A stretch of 64,000 nt of DNA from Bog-532 sp963830385 (GTDB taxonomy: Bacteria; Actinomycetota; Actinomycetes; Streptosporangiales; Streptosporangiaceae), in assembly GCA_963830385.1 (NCBI GenBank), contig CAWHMD010000008.1, positions 1,025,105 to 1,089,104 on the forward strand. Reading direction: 5' to 3'. The notes below the pieces were generated by a model that did not search any database, was not told where the DNA came from, and was given only the letters and a program-made list of their open reading frames with translations. The first letter of the stretch is position 1, and every line of letters starts with the position of its first letter. Made by a program: the position numbers and the translations under genes. Below are positions 52,522 through 61,747 of this stretch, one piece after another.

Positions 52522-53955
52522 GTGAAGGCTGGCGCGCTGTGGCCGGATGCGAAGGCAGCCCGGGCGCGGGTACTGGGGATCCAGGCGAAGCTGCACCGAT
52601 GGGCGGCCGCCGATCCGGATCGCCGGTTCGGGGACCTGTCCAGCCTCGTCGCTGACCCGGCTGTGCTGATGGTGGCCTGGCAGCGGGTAAGGGCGAAATA
52701 AGGGAGCGCGCACGGCCGGGGTGGACGGAGCCACCGCCCGCTATATCGAGGCCGGGCGGGGTGAGGAGGACCTCCTCGCCGAACTGCGGGCTGATGGGAA
52801 AGCACGCCGGTTCGTTCCGTTGCCTGTGCGGGAACGGATGATCCCCAAGTCGGATGGCAGGCTGCGCCGGCTGGGTATCCCCGCCGTCCGGGACAGGGTC
52901 GTGCAAGCGGCCCTGAAGCTGGTGCTTGAGCCGATCTTCGAGGCGGATTTCCGCCCGTGCTCGCACGGGTTCCGCCCCGGGCGCCGGGCGCAGGACGCGA
53001 TCGCCGAGATTCACTTCTTCAGTTCCCATTCTTATGAATGGGTGCTGGAGGGCGGCATCGAGGCGTGCTTCGATGAGATCTCCCATCCGGCCCTGATGGA
53101 CCGGGTGCGGAACCGGACCGGGGACAAACGCGTACTCGCCCTGGTGAAGGCGTTCCGGAAGGCCGGTCTCCTCGGCGAGGACGGCATTGAACGGGACACA
53201 GGCACCGGCACTCCGCAGGGCGGTATCTTGTCCCCGCTGCTGGCCAATATCGCGCTGTCAGTCCGGGACGATCATTTCGCCAGAGCCGAGCGCGAGCAGA
53301 CCAGCGTCGCGGCGCGCCAGCGGCGCCGCCGTCACGGCCTGGCGAACTACCGCCTGGTCCGCTATGCGGACGACTTCGTGGTGCTGGTAGCCGGGACCCG
53401 CGAGCACGCCGAGGCGCTTCGCGGTGAGGTGGCAGCGGTGCTGGCCCCGATGGGCCTGCACCTGTCGGCAGCGAAGACCAGGATCGCCCACATCGACGAG
53501 GGGTTTGACTTCCCGGGCTTCCGCATCCAGCGGCAGCCCAAGCGAGGCTCGGGAAGCGGTTCGTTTACACCTATCCGGCCAAGGCCGCGCTCGCCGCGGT
53601 CAAGGCCAAGGTGCGGGCGCTGACCCGGGGCAGGACGCACCTGCCGCTTGAGGCCCTGCTGTGCCAGCTCAACCCGGTACTGCGGGGCTGGGCCACCTAC
53701 TTCCGGCACGGAGTGCCCAAGGGGACCTTCAGCTACCTCGGCGCCTTCACCTGGCGTCGGGTGATCTGCTGGCTCCGCCGAAAACACCACCGGATCAGCT
53801 GGAAGAACCTCCGCCGCCGCTACCTGCCAGGATGGCGGCCGACGGAGAACGAGGTCACGCTGTTCAGCCCCGCGACGGTGACGGTCACCCGTTACCGCCG
53901 GCGGCCAAGCATCCCCTCACCCTGGCCCACCACGGCACCTGCGCCAGCCGCCTGA
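52522..53955 (+). pseudogene. ltrA: Group II intron reverse transcriptase/maturase, inactivated
   Basis: RT motifs are recognisable: RERMIPKSDGRLRRLGIPAV, LEPIFEADFRPCSHGFRPGR, GTGTPQGGILSPLLANIALS, RLVRYADDFVVLVAG and the maturase region LRGWATYFRHGVPKGTFSYL. There are three lesions. An extra A near 52697 breaks the N-terminus (frame of AWQRVRA to GARTAGVDGA). A missing base near 53546 breaks GSGKRF. In motif A the catalytic Asp (normally EGDIEACFD) is Gly. The protein is therefore predicted dead even if the frames were restored. Homology starts at about GTG 52522. Confidence 0.85.
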
Positions 53956-53973
53956 ACGGCACGGGCACGTGGA

Positions 53974-54007
53974 GAGCCCGATGCGCTGAAAGGCGCACGT
54001 CCGGTCC
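53974..54007 (+). ncRNA. Group II intron domain V
   Basis: A 34-mer beginning GAGCCCGATGCGC, with a GAAA-containing loop and ending GCGCACGTCCGGTCC, matches domain V layout, including the AGC catalytic triad. The usual GAGCCGG...CCGGTTC pairing is disturbed by base changes on both arms, consistent with decay. Confidence 0.75.
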
Positions 54008-54070
54008 GGCGGGCGGGCCGGGGAAACGGGCCAGCCGAAAGACTGGCACCGCGCCCCGGTCCGACCCAAC

Positions 54071-54390
54071 AAGGCGGCCCGCCGGCAGGCACTCTCGCTG
54101 GCGCTTCCATGCCGGCGGCCCAACACCGTACGCCGGTCGGCTGGCGCGAAAGCGAAAGACCGGGCCGATAAAGACGAAGCCGATCACCCGATCGCAGTAC
54201 AGGCGATGCAGCTCTATGGCTCCCGCTCCGTTATTGTCCGGGGCGGCCAGAACCCGTTAAGAGCGCCTACGGCGTCGGGCTTCGCCCGCAAACTCTTGAC
54301 TGGAGCTCCCGGCAGTCCCGGAGTTCGCAGCTATCGGGAGCCCGGGGAGGACTGGCAGAACCAGACACACGACCGGGACCCACTTGACGT
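54071..54390. other. Gene-free stretch between intron and IS
   Basis: No frame with recognisable coding features. It includes a short inverted segment, AAGAGCGCCTACGG...CTCTTG (about 54259-54300). Probably relic sequence of element B. Confidence 0.4.
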
Positions 54391-55745
54391 TTAATACTGC
54401 AACGGCACTTATGTGATCCGTGATGGATCATTGAGTGCGTGATGGTGGATGTTGTCGCGGGTGAGCTGGACCGGGTGCATGAGCGGATCGCGGGCCGGTT
54501 CGGCGCGCTGAGCCGCGGGCGCGGGTCCGGAAGTATGTGTCTGGACTGGTCGCGGGCCTGGAACGGAAGAACGGCTGGACGCTGGCGGAACGCGCTGGCG
54601 AGGTCAGCCCGGACGGTATGCAGCGGCTGCTGCGCCGCGCCGACTGGGACGTGGATGGCGTCCGCGATGACGTCCGGGCTTATGTCATCGAGCATCTGGG
54701 CGAGGCCGGCGGGGTGCTGATTGCTGATGAGACCGGCTTCATCAAGAAGGGCACCCGGTCGGCGGGGGTGCAGCGGCAGTATTCCGGGACGGCGGGACGG
54801 ACCGAGAACTGCCAGGTCGGGGTGTTCCTGGCCTATGCCTCCGATCGTGGGCACGCCCTGATTGACCGGGAACTGTATCTGCCGCAGTCCTGGGCGGACG
54901 ACGGGGACCGGCGCCGGGCGGCGGGCATCCCGGCGGAGGTGGAGTTCACCACCAAGCCGCGGCAGGCGCAGGCGATGATCAGCCGGGTGATCGAGGCCGG
55001 GGTGCCGTTCGCGTGGTTCACCGCGGACGAGGTCTACGGGCAGGCCAAGTACTTGCAGGCCTGGCTGGAAGAAAAGGACGTGCCCTATGTGCTGGCCATC
55101 CGGCGCAGCGACACCCTCACCACCAGCACCGGTGAGCAGCGGGCTGATGCGCTGATCGCCGCCGCGCCGGCCCGCGCATGGCAGCGGATCTCAGTGGGGC
55201 CCGGGGCGCACGGCCTGCGGGAGTCCAGCTGGGCCCGGGTCCCGGTCCGGCCCGGGTGGCGGGCCGGCCGCGGGCACTGGCTGCTGGCCCGCCGGTCCCT
55301 CCGCGACCCCGATGAGATCGCCTATTACGCCTGCTACGGCCCCCGCCGCTGCAGCACCGCCGACCTGGCCTGGACCGCGGGGAGCCGCTGGCACATCGAG
55401 GAATGCTTCCAGCAGGCCAAGGGCGAGGCCGGGCTCGATCACTACCAGGTCCGGTCCTGGCGGGCCTGGTACGCCCACATCACCTTGTCGATGCTCGCCC
55501 TGGCCTGGCTCGCGGCCGGCCGGGCCCAGGCGAAAAAGGGGGATCGGCACCAGCGACCCGGGCATGATCGGCTACACATTACCGGAGATCCGCCGGCTCC
55601 TGACCAGCCTGATTCAGGCCCGCGCACCCAACCCCGGCCACATCTGGTCCTGGTCCACCTGGCGCCGAAAACGCCAGTACGAAGCCCGGCTATGCCACTA
55701 CCGGCAACGCGGATACGTACTCAGCTAAGCGCCGTGCAGGATTAA
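54391..55745 (+). mobile_element. IS701-like insertion sequence
   Basis: The left end is TTAA followed by TACTGCAACGGCACTTATG; the right end, read on the minus strand from 55745, is TTAA followed by TCCTGCACGGCGCTTAGC. The inverted ends match at most positions. Both are bordered by TTAA, consistent with a 4-bp target duplication reported for the family. The right TTAA is shared with the left end of the nucleoside-hydrolase unit. Confidence 0.7.
54439..55728 (+). pseudogene. IS701-family transposase, two frameshifts
   Basis: The main frame (54537-55530) has GLERKNGWTLAERAGEVSPD, VLIADETGFIKKGTRSAGVQ, ADEVYGQAKYLQAWLEEKDV and SRWHIEECFQQAKGEAGLDH, with the DDE acidic residues of the family. 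The first 30 residues (VAGELDRVHERIAGRF) are in another frame; one G is missing near 54503. The C-terminus (LPEIRRLLTSLIQARAPNPG) is in a third frame after an A/G run at about 55532-55541. It cannot be translated as one protein without programmed shifts. Confidence 0.82.
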
Positions 55746-56831
55746 TACTGCAACGGCGCCTGGGTGATCGGTGGGGGATCATTGCGGGCAATGCGGTTAC
55801 GCACTGACGTGGGCGCGGGGTGCCGGGCCGGCCGGTGAGAATGGGCGCTGCGGGGGCACTGTGAGGTCATGCTTGTCCATCTCGATACCGACCTTGGCGG
55901 TGACACCGACGACGCCTGCGCTCTGGCCTTCCTGCTGGGGCAGCCGGGAGTGGAGCTGGCCGGTGTCACGACAGTTGCCGACCGGGACGGACGCCGGGCT
56001 GGGTACGTTCGCCACTGCCTGACCCTGGCTGGACGCGACGGCATCCCCGTGGCCGCGGGGGCTGGGGTGTCGATGACCACGCTGGGATCGGCCGGGCCGG
56101 TGACCGATGACGAGCGCTACTGGCCCAGCGGCCTGCCCTGCTGCCCCGCACCGCCGGGAGCCGCACTTGACCTTCTGCTCCGCAACGCCGGGCGGGGCGC
56201 GACGCTGGTAGCGATCGGCCCCTGGACCAACCTGGCTTTGCTGGAGATTGCCCGCCCGGGCAGTCTGCGCCGGACACCGGTCGTGGCGACGGGCGGATGG
56301 ACAGGGCTGGGGACCGGCCTGCCCCGGTGGGGGCCGGAGATGGATTTCAACGTGCAGCAGGACACCCGGGCCGCCGAGATCGTCGCCGCCACCGCCGATC
56401 TGACCCTGGTCCCGCTGCCGGTCACGCTCACGGCCCCGCTGCGCGCCGCCGATCTGCCGCGCCTTCGTGCCTCGGGCCCGCTCGGCGAACTGCTCGCCCG
56501 CCAGGGCGAGGCACACGGCCATGACTTCCAGATGGGCGAGATGGGACAGCTCCATGCGGGGCTGCCTGATGACCTGCTCAACTTCCAATACGACCCGGTG
56601 GCCTGCGCCGTAGCGCTCGGCTGGCCGGGCGCGATCGTAGAGGAAACACGGCTGGAGCTCGTTCACCAGGGCGAGCTGGTGCAGTTCCGGCCCGGGACTG
56701 CCGGACGGCCAACGCGGATGCTAACAGACCTGGACTCGGCCGACTTCACCGAATACTGGCTCAACGCTGTGGAAGCAGCCCAGTCGCCAGCCAGACGCCC
56801 TGCGGACCCGCAACTGCCGTTGCAGTATTAA
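55742..56831 (+). mobile_element. Transposase-less unit with IS701-like ends carrying a nucleoside hydrolase
   Basis: TTAATACTGCAACGGC at 55742-55757 and its exact reverse complement at 56816-56831 bound 1.09 kb with a single gene. The left end also matches the neighbouring IS left end for about 44 bases (including GTGATC and GGATCATTG). The transposase position is taken by a nucleoside hydrolase gene whose last codons lie in the right repeat. Alternatively 54391-56831 is one composite element with outer perfect 16-bp inverted repeats. Confidence 0.7.
55869..56831 (+). CDS. Inosine-uridine-type nucleoside hydrolase, passenger gene
   Basis: 320 residues. HLDTDLGGDTDDACALAFLL is the calcium-binding Asp cluster. 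ATLVAIGPWTNLALLEIA and PVVATGGWTGLGTGLPRWGP, MDFNVQQDTRAAEIVAA and DDLLNFQYDPVACAVALGWP complete the family pattern. It should split the N-glycosidic bond of nucleosides. The frame is intact while nearly every neighbour is broken. The final residues (PQLPLQY) are encoded by the terminal repeat. ATG 55869 has GTGAGG shortly upstream. Confidence 0.85.
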   Translation: MLVHLDTDLGGDTDDACALAFLLGQPGVELAGVTTVADRDGRRAGYVRHCLTLAGRDGIPVAAGAGVSMTTLGSAGPVTDDERYWPSGLPCCPAPPGAALDLLLRNAGRGATLVAIGPWTNLALLEIARPGSLRRTPVVATGGWTGLGTGLPRWGPEMDFNVQQDTRAAEIVAATADLTLVPLPVTLTAPLRAADLPRLRASGPLGELLARQGEAHGHDFQMGEMGQLHAGLPDDLLNFQYDPVACAVALGWPGAIVEETRLELVHQGELVQFRPGTAGRPTRMLTDLDSADFTEYWLNAVEAAQSPARRPADPQLPLQY

Positions 56832-57287
56832 GCGCCAGAGGGAACGGTCGGTACAGCAGCGGAGTACAGCAACCTAGATGACCGACATGGATCTTATGAG
56901 GCCGCGACTGACCGCTGGCCAGCGGTAACGACCACCATTGACCCGCGTGCCACTAGTCCACACCGAGGAGGTCAGGGTGGTACGACTCGGGAAGAGGGCC
57001 GTCCCAGCGGAGATACCCCTCGCTGGAGTGCCTCCGGTGGTCCCTCGCTCACAGATGTGTAGTCTTCCACCGTAGTCCTGAAGACGTCACCGTCGGCGCT
57101 ACCGGTCGGGCGGCTAGACGAACCGCTTCATCAGGTCGGCGCGCAGTTCGTTCAGCCGCAGGCAGCTTGGTAGGACGATCCGGATTTCCTGGAACCAATA
57201 CCTGGCGACGAGATCAGCTCCCGTAACCGTCAGAGAGCAAGAAAACCCTCATGGAGTCTTACGTCGAGTGCACGGTACGGGCTCTTC
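56832..57287. other. Mostly gene-free stretch with a possible gene fragment
   Basis: On the minus strand, 57235-57114 reads ADLVARYWFQEIRIVLPSCL, then RLNELRADLMKRFV and a stop, which looks like the C-terminus of a lost gene. Nothing else coding is seen. The stretch follows the right end of the nucleoside-hydrolase unit. Confidence 0.35.
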
Positions 57288-57476
57288 ATGGGAATCCTCT
57301 TCTGCGGCCTTGCGATAGCGACCCTTACTGCGTCATTCGGTTATACCCCGTCGACCCTTTTGGCTGGCGGATCCCTGGTCCAGGGCGTGTGGTGGCTCAT
57401 TTCGGCCGCTGCGGCTCGCCGGTACAAGCAGCACGCGCAGCAGGCGCCTTCGTCACACGATGCTCCCGCCGGTTAG
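57288..57476 (+). CDS. Small membrane protein
   Basis: 62 residues with two hydrophobic segments, GILFCGLAIATLTASFGYTP and TLLAGGSLVQGVWWLISAAA, and a basic hydrophilic tail. No family recognised and no clear ribosome-binding site, so the call is tentative. An overlapping frame on the same strand (57251-57631) has poor composition. Confidence 0.4.
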   Translation: MGILFCGLAIATLTASFGYTPSTLLAGGSLVQGVWWLISAAAARRYKQHAQQAPSSHDAPAG

Positions 57477-57728
57477 CCCTGAACACCAAGACAGCTAAGC
57501 GCGGTGCAGCACCAATGTGCAGCAACCGCAGTGACCTATACCGACTCTCAGTGCCCCTTGCAAGCCGGAGAGCTGCGCCAACGACCGTTAGTGACCTTCC
57601 TGCTCTCGATGGCATGGAGAGGATCACCTAACGCTCTCCTGGTAAAACAACGTTCTGTAGTGCGGCAGTCGCGTTTGAACTTGCAGTCGGCGGGCAGGCG
57701 ATGCCGAACGGCAAGCCAGGAGGGAATC

Positions 57729-58016
57729 ATGTCAGAGCAGACAAATCCCGAGCACGGCGTTCCGCAGCAGGGCAGTCCAGCAGAGCCCACCGCAGACAGC
57801 CAACTCGGATTCGGTGTCGACGAGCATGATCACGGCTGGGCCTCGGACGTCGAGTCTTCCGGTGAGGTTCAGGGCGCGGGGCATAAGGCCTACAAGAACA
57901 GATTCTCAAACACCCGGATAGTTCGGATCCGCCGAACCAGGATTGAACTTCGTTCGCTCAGACTGAGAGCGCAGAATGCCGGGCGCCGCCTGCATGAACT
58001 CGTACTCGGCGACTGA
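57729..58016 (+). CDS. Small hypothetical protein
   Basis: 95 residues from ATG 57729 with AGGAGGG upstream. The N-terminal half is acidic and disordered (SEQTNPEHGVPQQGSPAEPT, VDEHDHGWASDVESSGEV). The C-terminal half is basic and helical (RIVRIRRTRIELRSLRLRAQ). No known domain. It is the last gene before the right att copy of element B, a spot where excisionase or regulatory genes often sit; function not inferred. Confidence 0.5.
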   Translation: MSEQTNPEHGVPQQGSPAEPTADSQLGFGVDEHDHGWASDVESSGEVQGAGHKAYKNRFSNTRIVRIRRTRIELRSLRLRAQNAGRRLHELVLGD

Positions 58017-58197
58017 GATCAGCGTGGCCGTTGGCCGCTCCCCCGTCATGCGCAATCACTTATAGCAGGATGACGGCCTCCAGTGACTAGCTGAGTGACG
58101 ATCGCCGCGAACAACCACGGACATCGGGGTACTCCCCCACACGCACTGGCGCAGCTAGATTGCCGATCTTCGCTGGTAGTTTCGCCTGAACGGATGC

Positions 58198-58240
58198 CTG
58201 GGGGTCAAGGGGTCGCGGGTTCAAATCACGCCGTCCCGAC
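58198..58240 (+). repeat. attR of element B
   Basis: Third copy of the tRNA-Pro 3' half with one mismatch at 58228, in the T-stem. The next ten bases, TGGTCAGAGG, are shared with 51411-51420, so the element B core is about 53 bp. Chromosome-like sequence resumes to the right. Confidence 0.88.
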
Positions 58241-58264
58241 TGGTCAGAGGGCTGCAAGGCCTCT

Positions 58265-58663
58265 CTAGTCGATCCACCAGGCTCGCCACGTTGCGGCGGA
58301 CCTTGTCCCGGGCCTGGGCCCCGACCACGCCGCGTTGAGCTGCGCGAGATCCTGGGCCATCCAGTCATGAAGTTCCAGCGGGTCGATGGGCTTGCGCTGC
58401 CGAAGCGCGACATCAACACCCTCACCGAGACCAGAGCGCACCTTCATCGTTAAACCCATGGCTTCTGCACGCAACGACACCGCCAGCGACCGGGAGAGCA
58501 TCCAGTCACTGGCGGCCAGAAGCGCGTCCCTGTCGCTTGCCTTCCGGCGCCGCCACTCCTGGAACGCCACGACACCGAAAGAGGCCAACCCGGTCAGGAA
58601 AAATGCACCAAGCGCGGCGACGACGGTGAGCTCAGCTGCAGTCACGGCGCCAGCATGGCGCAT
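58265..58663 (-). CDS. Hypothetical protein with one N-terminal transmembrane segment
   Basis: 132 residues. AAELTVVAALGAFFLTGLAS and GVVAFQEWRRRKASDRDALL form one membrane helix followed by a cytosolic helical domain. No recognised family. The C-terminus stops 15 bases beyond the shared att flank and may have been reshaped by the integration. Confidence 0.55.
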   Translation of the reverse strand: MRHAGAVTAAELTVVAALGAFFLTGLASFGVVAFQEWRRRKASDRDALLAASDWMLSRSLAVSLRAEAMGLTMKVRSGLGEGVDVALRQRKPIDPLELHDWMAQDLAQLNAAWSGPRPGTRSAATWRAWWID

Positions 58664-58936
58664 GGTTAATACGGTCCGCAGGCTGACCGCCAGGGCGCCG
58701 GTACGGTCGGCACGCAGAGCCGCCCGTCTGGGCGCGCCCAGTTGACTGCGAATGTCCGCTCAGTAGCCGAGATGAGTGAGTCGCATCGAGCATGGCCCAG
58801 CCGCCTCACTGCCTAACCGGGCACGACGTGGGTCAGAAAAGATATCCGCGAAGTTCCTTTTCCGCTTTACCATAGAGCTGAAAATGAGGTTGGCGGGGTT
58901 TGCGCAAACCGATGATGCTGAGTCGATTGCAGGTCG
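58664..58936. other. Gene-free stretch
   Basis: No supported gene or repeat; slightly AT-richer toward 58840-58880, upstream of the broken gene that starts at 58937, so its promoter may lie here. Confidence 0.4.
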
Positions 58937-59670
58937 ATGATTAACGACGAGACGCAAGATCAGGATCTCCAAGAAGAACAGAAGGCAATGCCCGCCGATG
59001 CCAAGGCGCTGCTCGACAAGGTCCACACGACCGTCCCGGCGCCTCCGCCCGGTGACGAATGGGTCGCAGAAGCCGTAAAGGCTGTTGAAGCTTCCATCAC
59101 GAAGCTGATAGACGAGTTCCGGGCGCAGCCGTTCATCCATCGTGTCGAGCACTCGTTGCATGCCCGCCTCATGCAGCTGCTCAGCGAGTGGGAACACCTC
59201 AGGGGCTGGTATCCGATCGACGACAGCGGTTTCAAGACGCAGCTGATCCACAAAGAGTGGCCGGAGACCAGGCCGGGAAAAGAGAGAGGCCCGAGCTGAT
59301 AGTCACAGAGGCGCAGGGTCCCTTCGGACGTGGTTATTCTCGCTCCCAGCCAGCTCGAAAAAGCAACCCTCGAGCAGTTCACCGTTGTTCGTATCGACGC
59401 TCCAATCGTCATCGAGCTGGGTCTCGGCTACTGGAACGACCACCTCAGCGGCGACCGGGACAAGCTCACGAACAGCCGGGTCCAGCACCCGTACCTAGTC
59501 CATCTCTCACGGATGCCGTCGGGTTATCAGAAGAGACGGAAGTCATCATCGCTGGCATCGAGGCGCCGACCCAGATCGCCTACGTTCACCACGATCTCGA
59601 ACAGAAGAAGGTGTACTTCAGGTATCTGGGAAGCCCAGAAATTACGCAGATAGAGCGCTCGCGCAGGTAG
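58937..59670 (+). pseudogene. Broken hypothetical gene in three frames
   Basis: Segments join across frames. QPFIHRVEHSLHARLMQLLS and GFKTQLIHKEWPETR come first (58937 frame). GKRERPELIVTEAQGPF comes next, then VVILAPSQLEKATLEQFTVV, APIVIELGLGYWNDHLSGDR and KLTNSRVQHPYLVHLS (59330 frame), and finally DAVGLSEETEVIIAGIEAPT and KVYFRYLGSPEITQI. At least three indels (about 59278, 59325, 59513) are needed to restore one protein of about 240 residues. The family is not recognised, although the layout resembles a nuclease-like hypothetical. Confidence 0.55.
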
Positions 59671-59792
59671 GCGACGGTGGCGCAGCGTGCCATCAGAACG
59701 CTCGGTCATGCCACTGGTAGCGCGGAGAGATGCCAGGCGACCTGCGCTCACAGGCTGACTGGCGCGGCATCGCGACGCTGGACAATGGGCTG

Positions 59793-60129
59793 ATGATCGA
59801 GATCGAGCCCGGCCGTTTCGAGGAAATGGTCGCCACAGCGCTGGACGGGCTGCCCGAAGAACTCGGCCAGCTCATGCGCAACGTCGCGGTGACCGTCGAG
59901 CACGGCCCGGGCCGCCCGGCCTGCTCGGGCTGTACGAGGGCATCCCGCTCACCACCCGCAACCCAGTACGCCGGGGTCCTGCCCGACCGCATCACCATCT
60001 ACCGCCAGGCCATCTGCGCGATTCCGCACCGAGCAGGAGGTCGCCCGCCAGGTCCGCCGGACCGTCATCCACGAGATCGGCCACCACTTCGGCATCGATG
60101 ACAACCGGCTCAGCGAACTCGGCTGGTAA
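59793..60129 (+). pseudogene. Zincin-like metallopeptidase family protein, frameshifted
   Basis: MIEIEPGRFEEMVATALDGL, PEELGQLMRNVAVTVEHGPG, then in another frame GLLGLYEGIPLTT, then YAGVLPDRITIYRQAICAI, and finally TEQEVARQVRRTVIHEIGHH with FGIDDNRLSELGW. The HExxHxxGxxD zinc motif is present in the last frame. This is the small actinobacterial metallopeptidase family of about 115 residues, broken by at least two indels (about 59915 and 60020). Confidence 0.75.
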
Positions 60130-60199
60130 AGCACCGAGACGACCTCCGCACCACACTCATCTGCCGCGTCGGGGGCGCGGGCTTCGGGACGGAGCGAGG

Positions 60200-60727
60200 C
60201 GGGCGCAGTGTCTGGCCGCCCTGCTCACCGCCAGCCGGGAATCACCCCGCCCGTGCAACTTCGCACTGGTCGCCATGCTCGGGCTCCTCGGCCTGCGCAT
60301 CTTTGAAGCCACCGGGGCCGACATCGCCGATCTCGGTGAAGAGCACGGCCACCGGGTCCTGCGCGGGTGCGGCAAGGGCACCAAGGTTGTCCTGCTGCCA
60401 TTGCCACCTGCCGTCGGCCGGCCATCGACCAAGCGGCGGGCGACCGTACCGGGGGGCCGATCCTGCCCAGCAGCCGCGGTGCCCGGATGGACCGCCATGC
60501 TGCCACCCGAGGGCTGCGGCATCTGGTCGAAACTGCTGGCGTGCGGATCATGAGACCGCATCCTCATATGCTCCCGCCACACCTACGTCACGACCATGCT
60601 CGACGCGGGCGTGGAGCTGCAAGATGTCCAGATCGCTGCCCGGCATGCCGATCCGCGGACCACGATGCGCTACGACCGAGCGCGCAAGAACCTCGACCGC
60701 CATCCGAACTACATTCTGGCCGCCTAG
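60200..60727 (+). pseudogene. Tyrosine recombinase remnant
   Basis: ALVAMLGLLGLRIFEATGAD, VLLPLPPAV, then GPILPSSRGARMDRHAATR, and at the 3' end RHTYVTTMLDAGVELQDVQI, AARHADPRTTMRYDRARKNL and DRHPNYILAA. These are the core Arg, the His-x-x-Arg region and the catalytic Tyr of a XerC/D- or phage-type integrase, spread over three frames. It is the third integrase gene in 13 kb and the oldest-looking. Confidence 0.75.
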
Positions 60728-60830
60728 ATGGCATCCGGCACCTGACACACCCTGCGGCTCCCCATGCCAACAGTCACGGGGAGCCGTCCGGCATTGCCGA
60801 GTTGAGGACGTGCCCGACTGAGGGAAATCA

Positions 60831-61512
60831 ATGGCCCCTGCCTCGCCACCGGGAGATGATCTAGGCGTGCTCGCCAACCTCTGGCCCTTGTTCGGACTCA
60901 CGGTGCAAACCTCACGGCTGAAGCTCCGCCTCCCGCACGAGCAGGAGATCGCCGAACTCGCGAGCATCGCGGGCAGCGGGGTCCACCACCTGGGCGAGCG
61001 GCCCTTCCTCACCCCCTGGACCGCCGGTGACCCGAAGGACCGGATTCGCTTTGTCCTCCAGGAGCACTGGAGTCAGCTCGGCGCCTGGAGCGCGAGCGCC
61101 TGGCGGCTCGGGCTGGGAGTATTTCTCGGCGAACAACCGCTGGGCATCGTGACCTTGCGGGCGCGGGACTTCCCGGTGGTCCGGGAGGTCACCACGTCTT
61201 CGTGGCTGGGACTGCCGCACCATGGAAAGGGCTACGGCACCGAGGCGCGCGCCGGGCTGCTGACGCTGGCGTTCGACCATCTAGGAGCCGACGCCGCACT
61301 CACCGAAGTGTTCCAGGACAACCACTCCTCGCAAGGCGTCTCCCGCAAGCTGGGCTACGAACCGGATGGCATCTTCACGAGACGCCCGTGGCAACGAAGT
61401 CTGGCTGGTCTCCGACCGGCTGCGCCTTACTCGCCACAAGTGGCAGTCTCAGCCACAGACCGGCGCGACAGTCGTCGGGTTCGCCGATTGCCGCTCTATG
61501 TTCGGGCAGTGA
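60831..61512 (+). CDS. GNAT-family N-acetyltransferase, C-terminus frameshifted
   Basis: ATG 60831 with GAGGG upstream. SRLKLRLPHEQEIAELASIA, LGIVTLRARDFPVVREVTTS, WLGLPHHGKGYGTEARAGLL (acetyl-CoA loop) and NHSSQGVSRKLGYEPDGIFT are the GNAT core. After IFTR the frame runs into low-quality sequence, while another frame continues ARGNEVWLVSDRLRLTRHKW to a TGA at 61512. A small indel near 61378 explains this. The acetyl-CoA site is unaffected, so partial function is conceivable. The substrate is unknown; RimJ-like use is one possibility. Confidence 0.78.
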
Positions 61513-61747
61513 CAACTCACTCATCTGGCCGCCGACCGGGTTCGGGCGGACGGCGTGCGCGGTCAATGCCGGATTCTTTGGCCTTCCGTGGCAGGCTATG
61601 ACCTGGAACCAGCAGACCGTGGCCTTTCCCTGGGCATGAGGGACCTAAGAAGCCCGGTCAGAATCTGAATCCGCCGCCGGGCCGGGGCGGCAAGGCTGAC
61701 GGCCACCCGGCTGCCCCGCCGAACGATAATCACGGAGAGTCTCTACC

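Larger units (their letters stand above)
51925..54070 (+). mobile_element. Degenerate group II intron
   Basis: A likely 5' end GTGCGCCACGAGGCGC at 51925 fits the GUGCG intron start. About 600 bases of structured non-coding sequence follow (domains I-III), then the reverse transcriptase/maturase gene and a domain-V-like 34-mer at 53974-54007. The 3' boundary is not exactly determined; domain VI and the end should lie by about 54070. Mutations in the protein and in domain V suggest it can no longer move. Confidence 0.75.
51411..58240. mobile_element. Integrative element B (degenerate)
   Basis: A 6.8-kb segment between the second and third copies of the tRNA 3' half. Next to its left att copy is the C-terminal end of an integrase, in the same place and orientation as the intact integrase of element A. 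The rest is made of a group II intron, an IS701-like IS, a nucleoside-hydrolase unit and orphan small genes. The element looks old: its integrase is truncated and its right att copy carries a mismatch. Confidence 0.75.

Noticed and set aside
57251..57631. 126-codon plus-strand frame over the small membrane protein
   Set aside because: No domain, no ribosome-binding site and an irregular composition; the 57288 frame has coherent membrane segments.
51452..58104. Arm-type repeats for element B (CTGAGTGAC near both ends)
   Set aside because: Only about 12 of 16 bases agree, too weak to separate from chance without a search.
51368..58240. Additional tRNA-Pro genes at 51368 and 58198
   Set aside because: Only the 3' half from the anticodon loop onward is present; no acceptor 5' strand or D-arm. 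They are attachment-site copies.
58087..58425. Protein with RRDLNPRPLDPQ motif on the minus strand
   Set aside because: This peptide arises from reading the tRNA 3' sequence in reverse, a familiar annotation artefact; the frame overlaps the better-supported gene at 58265-58663.
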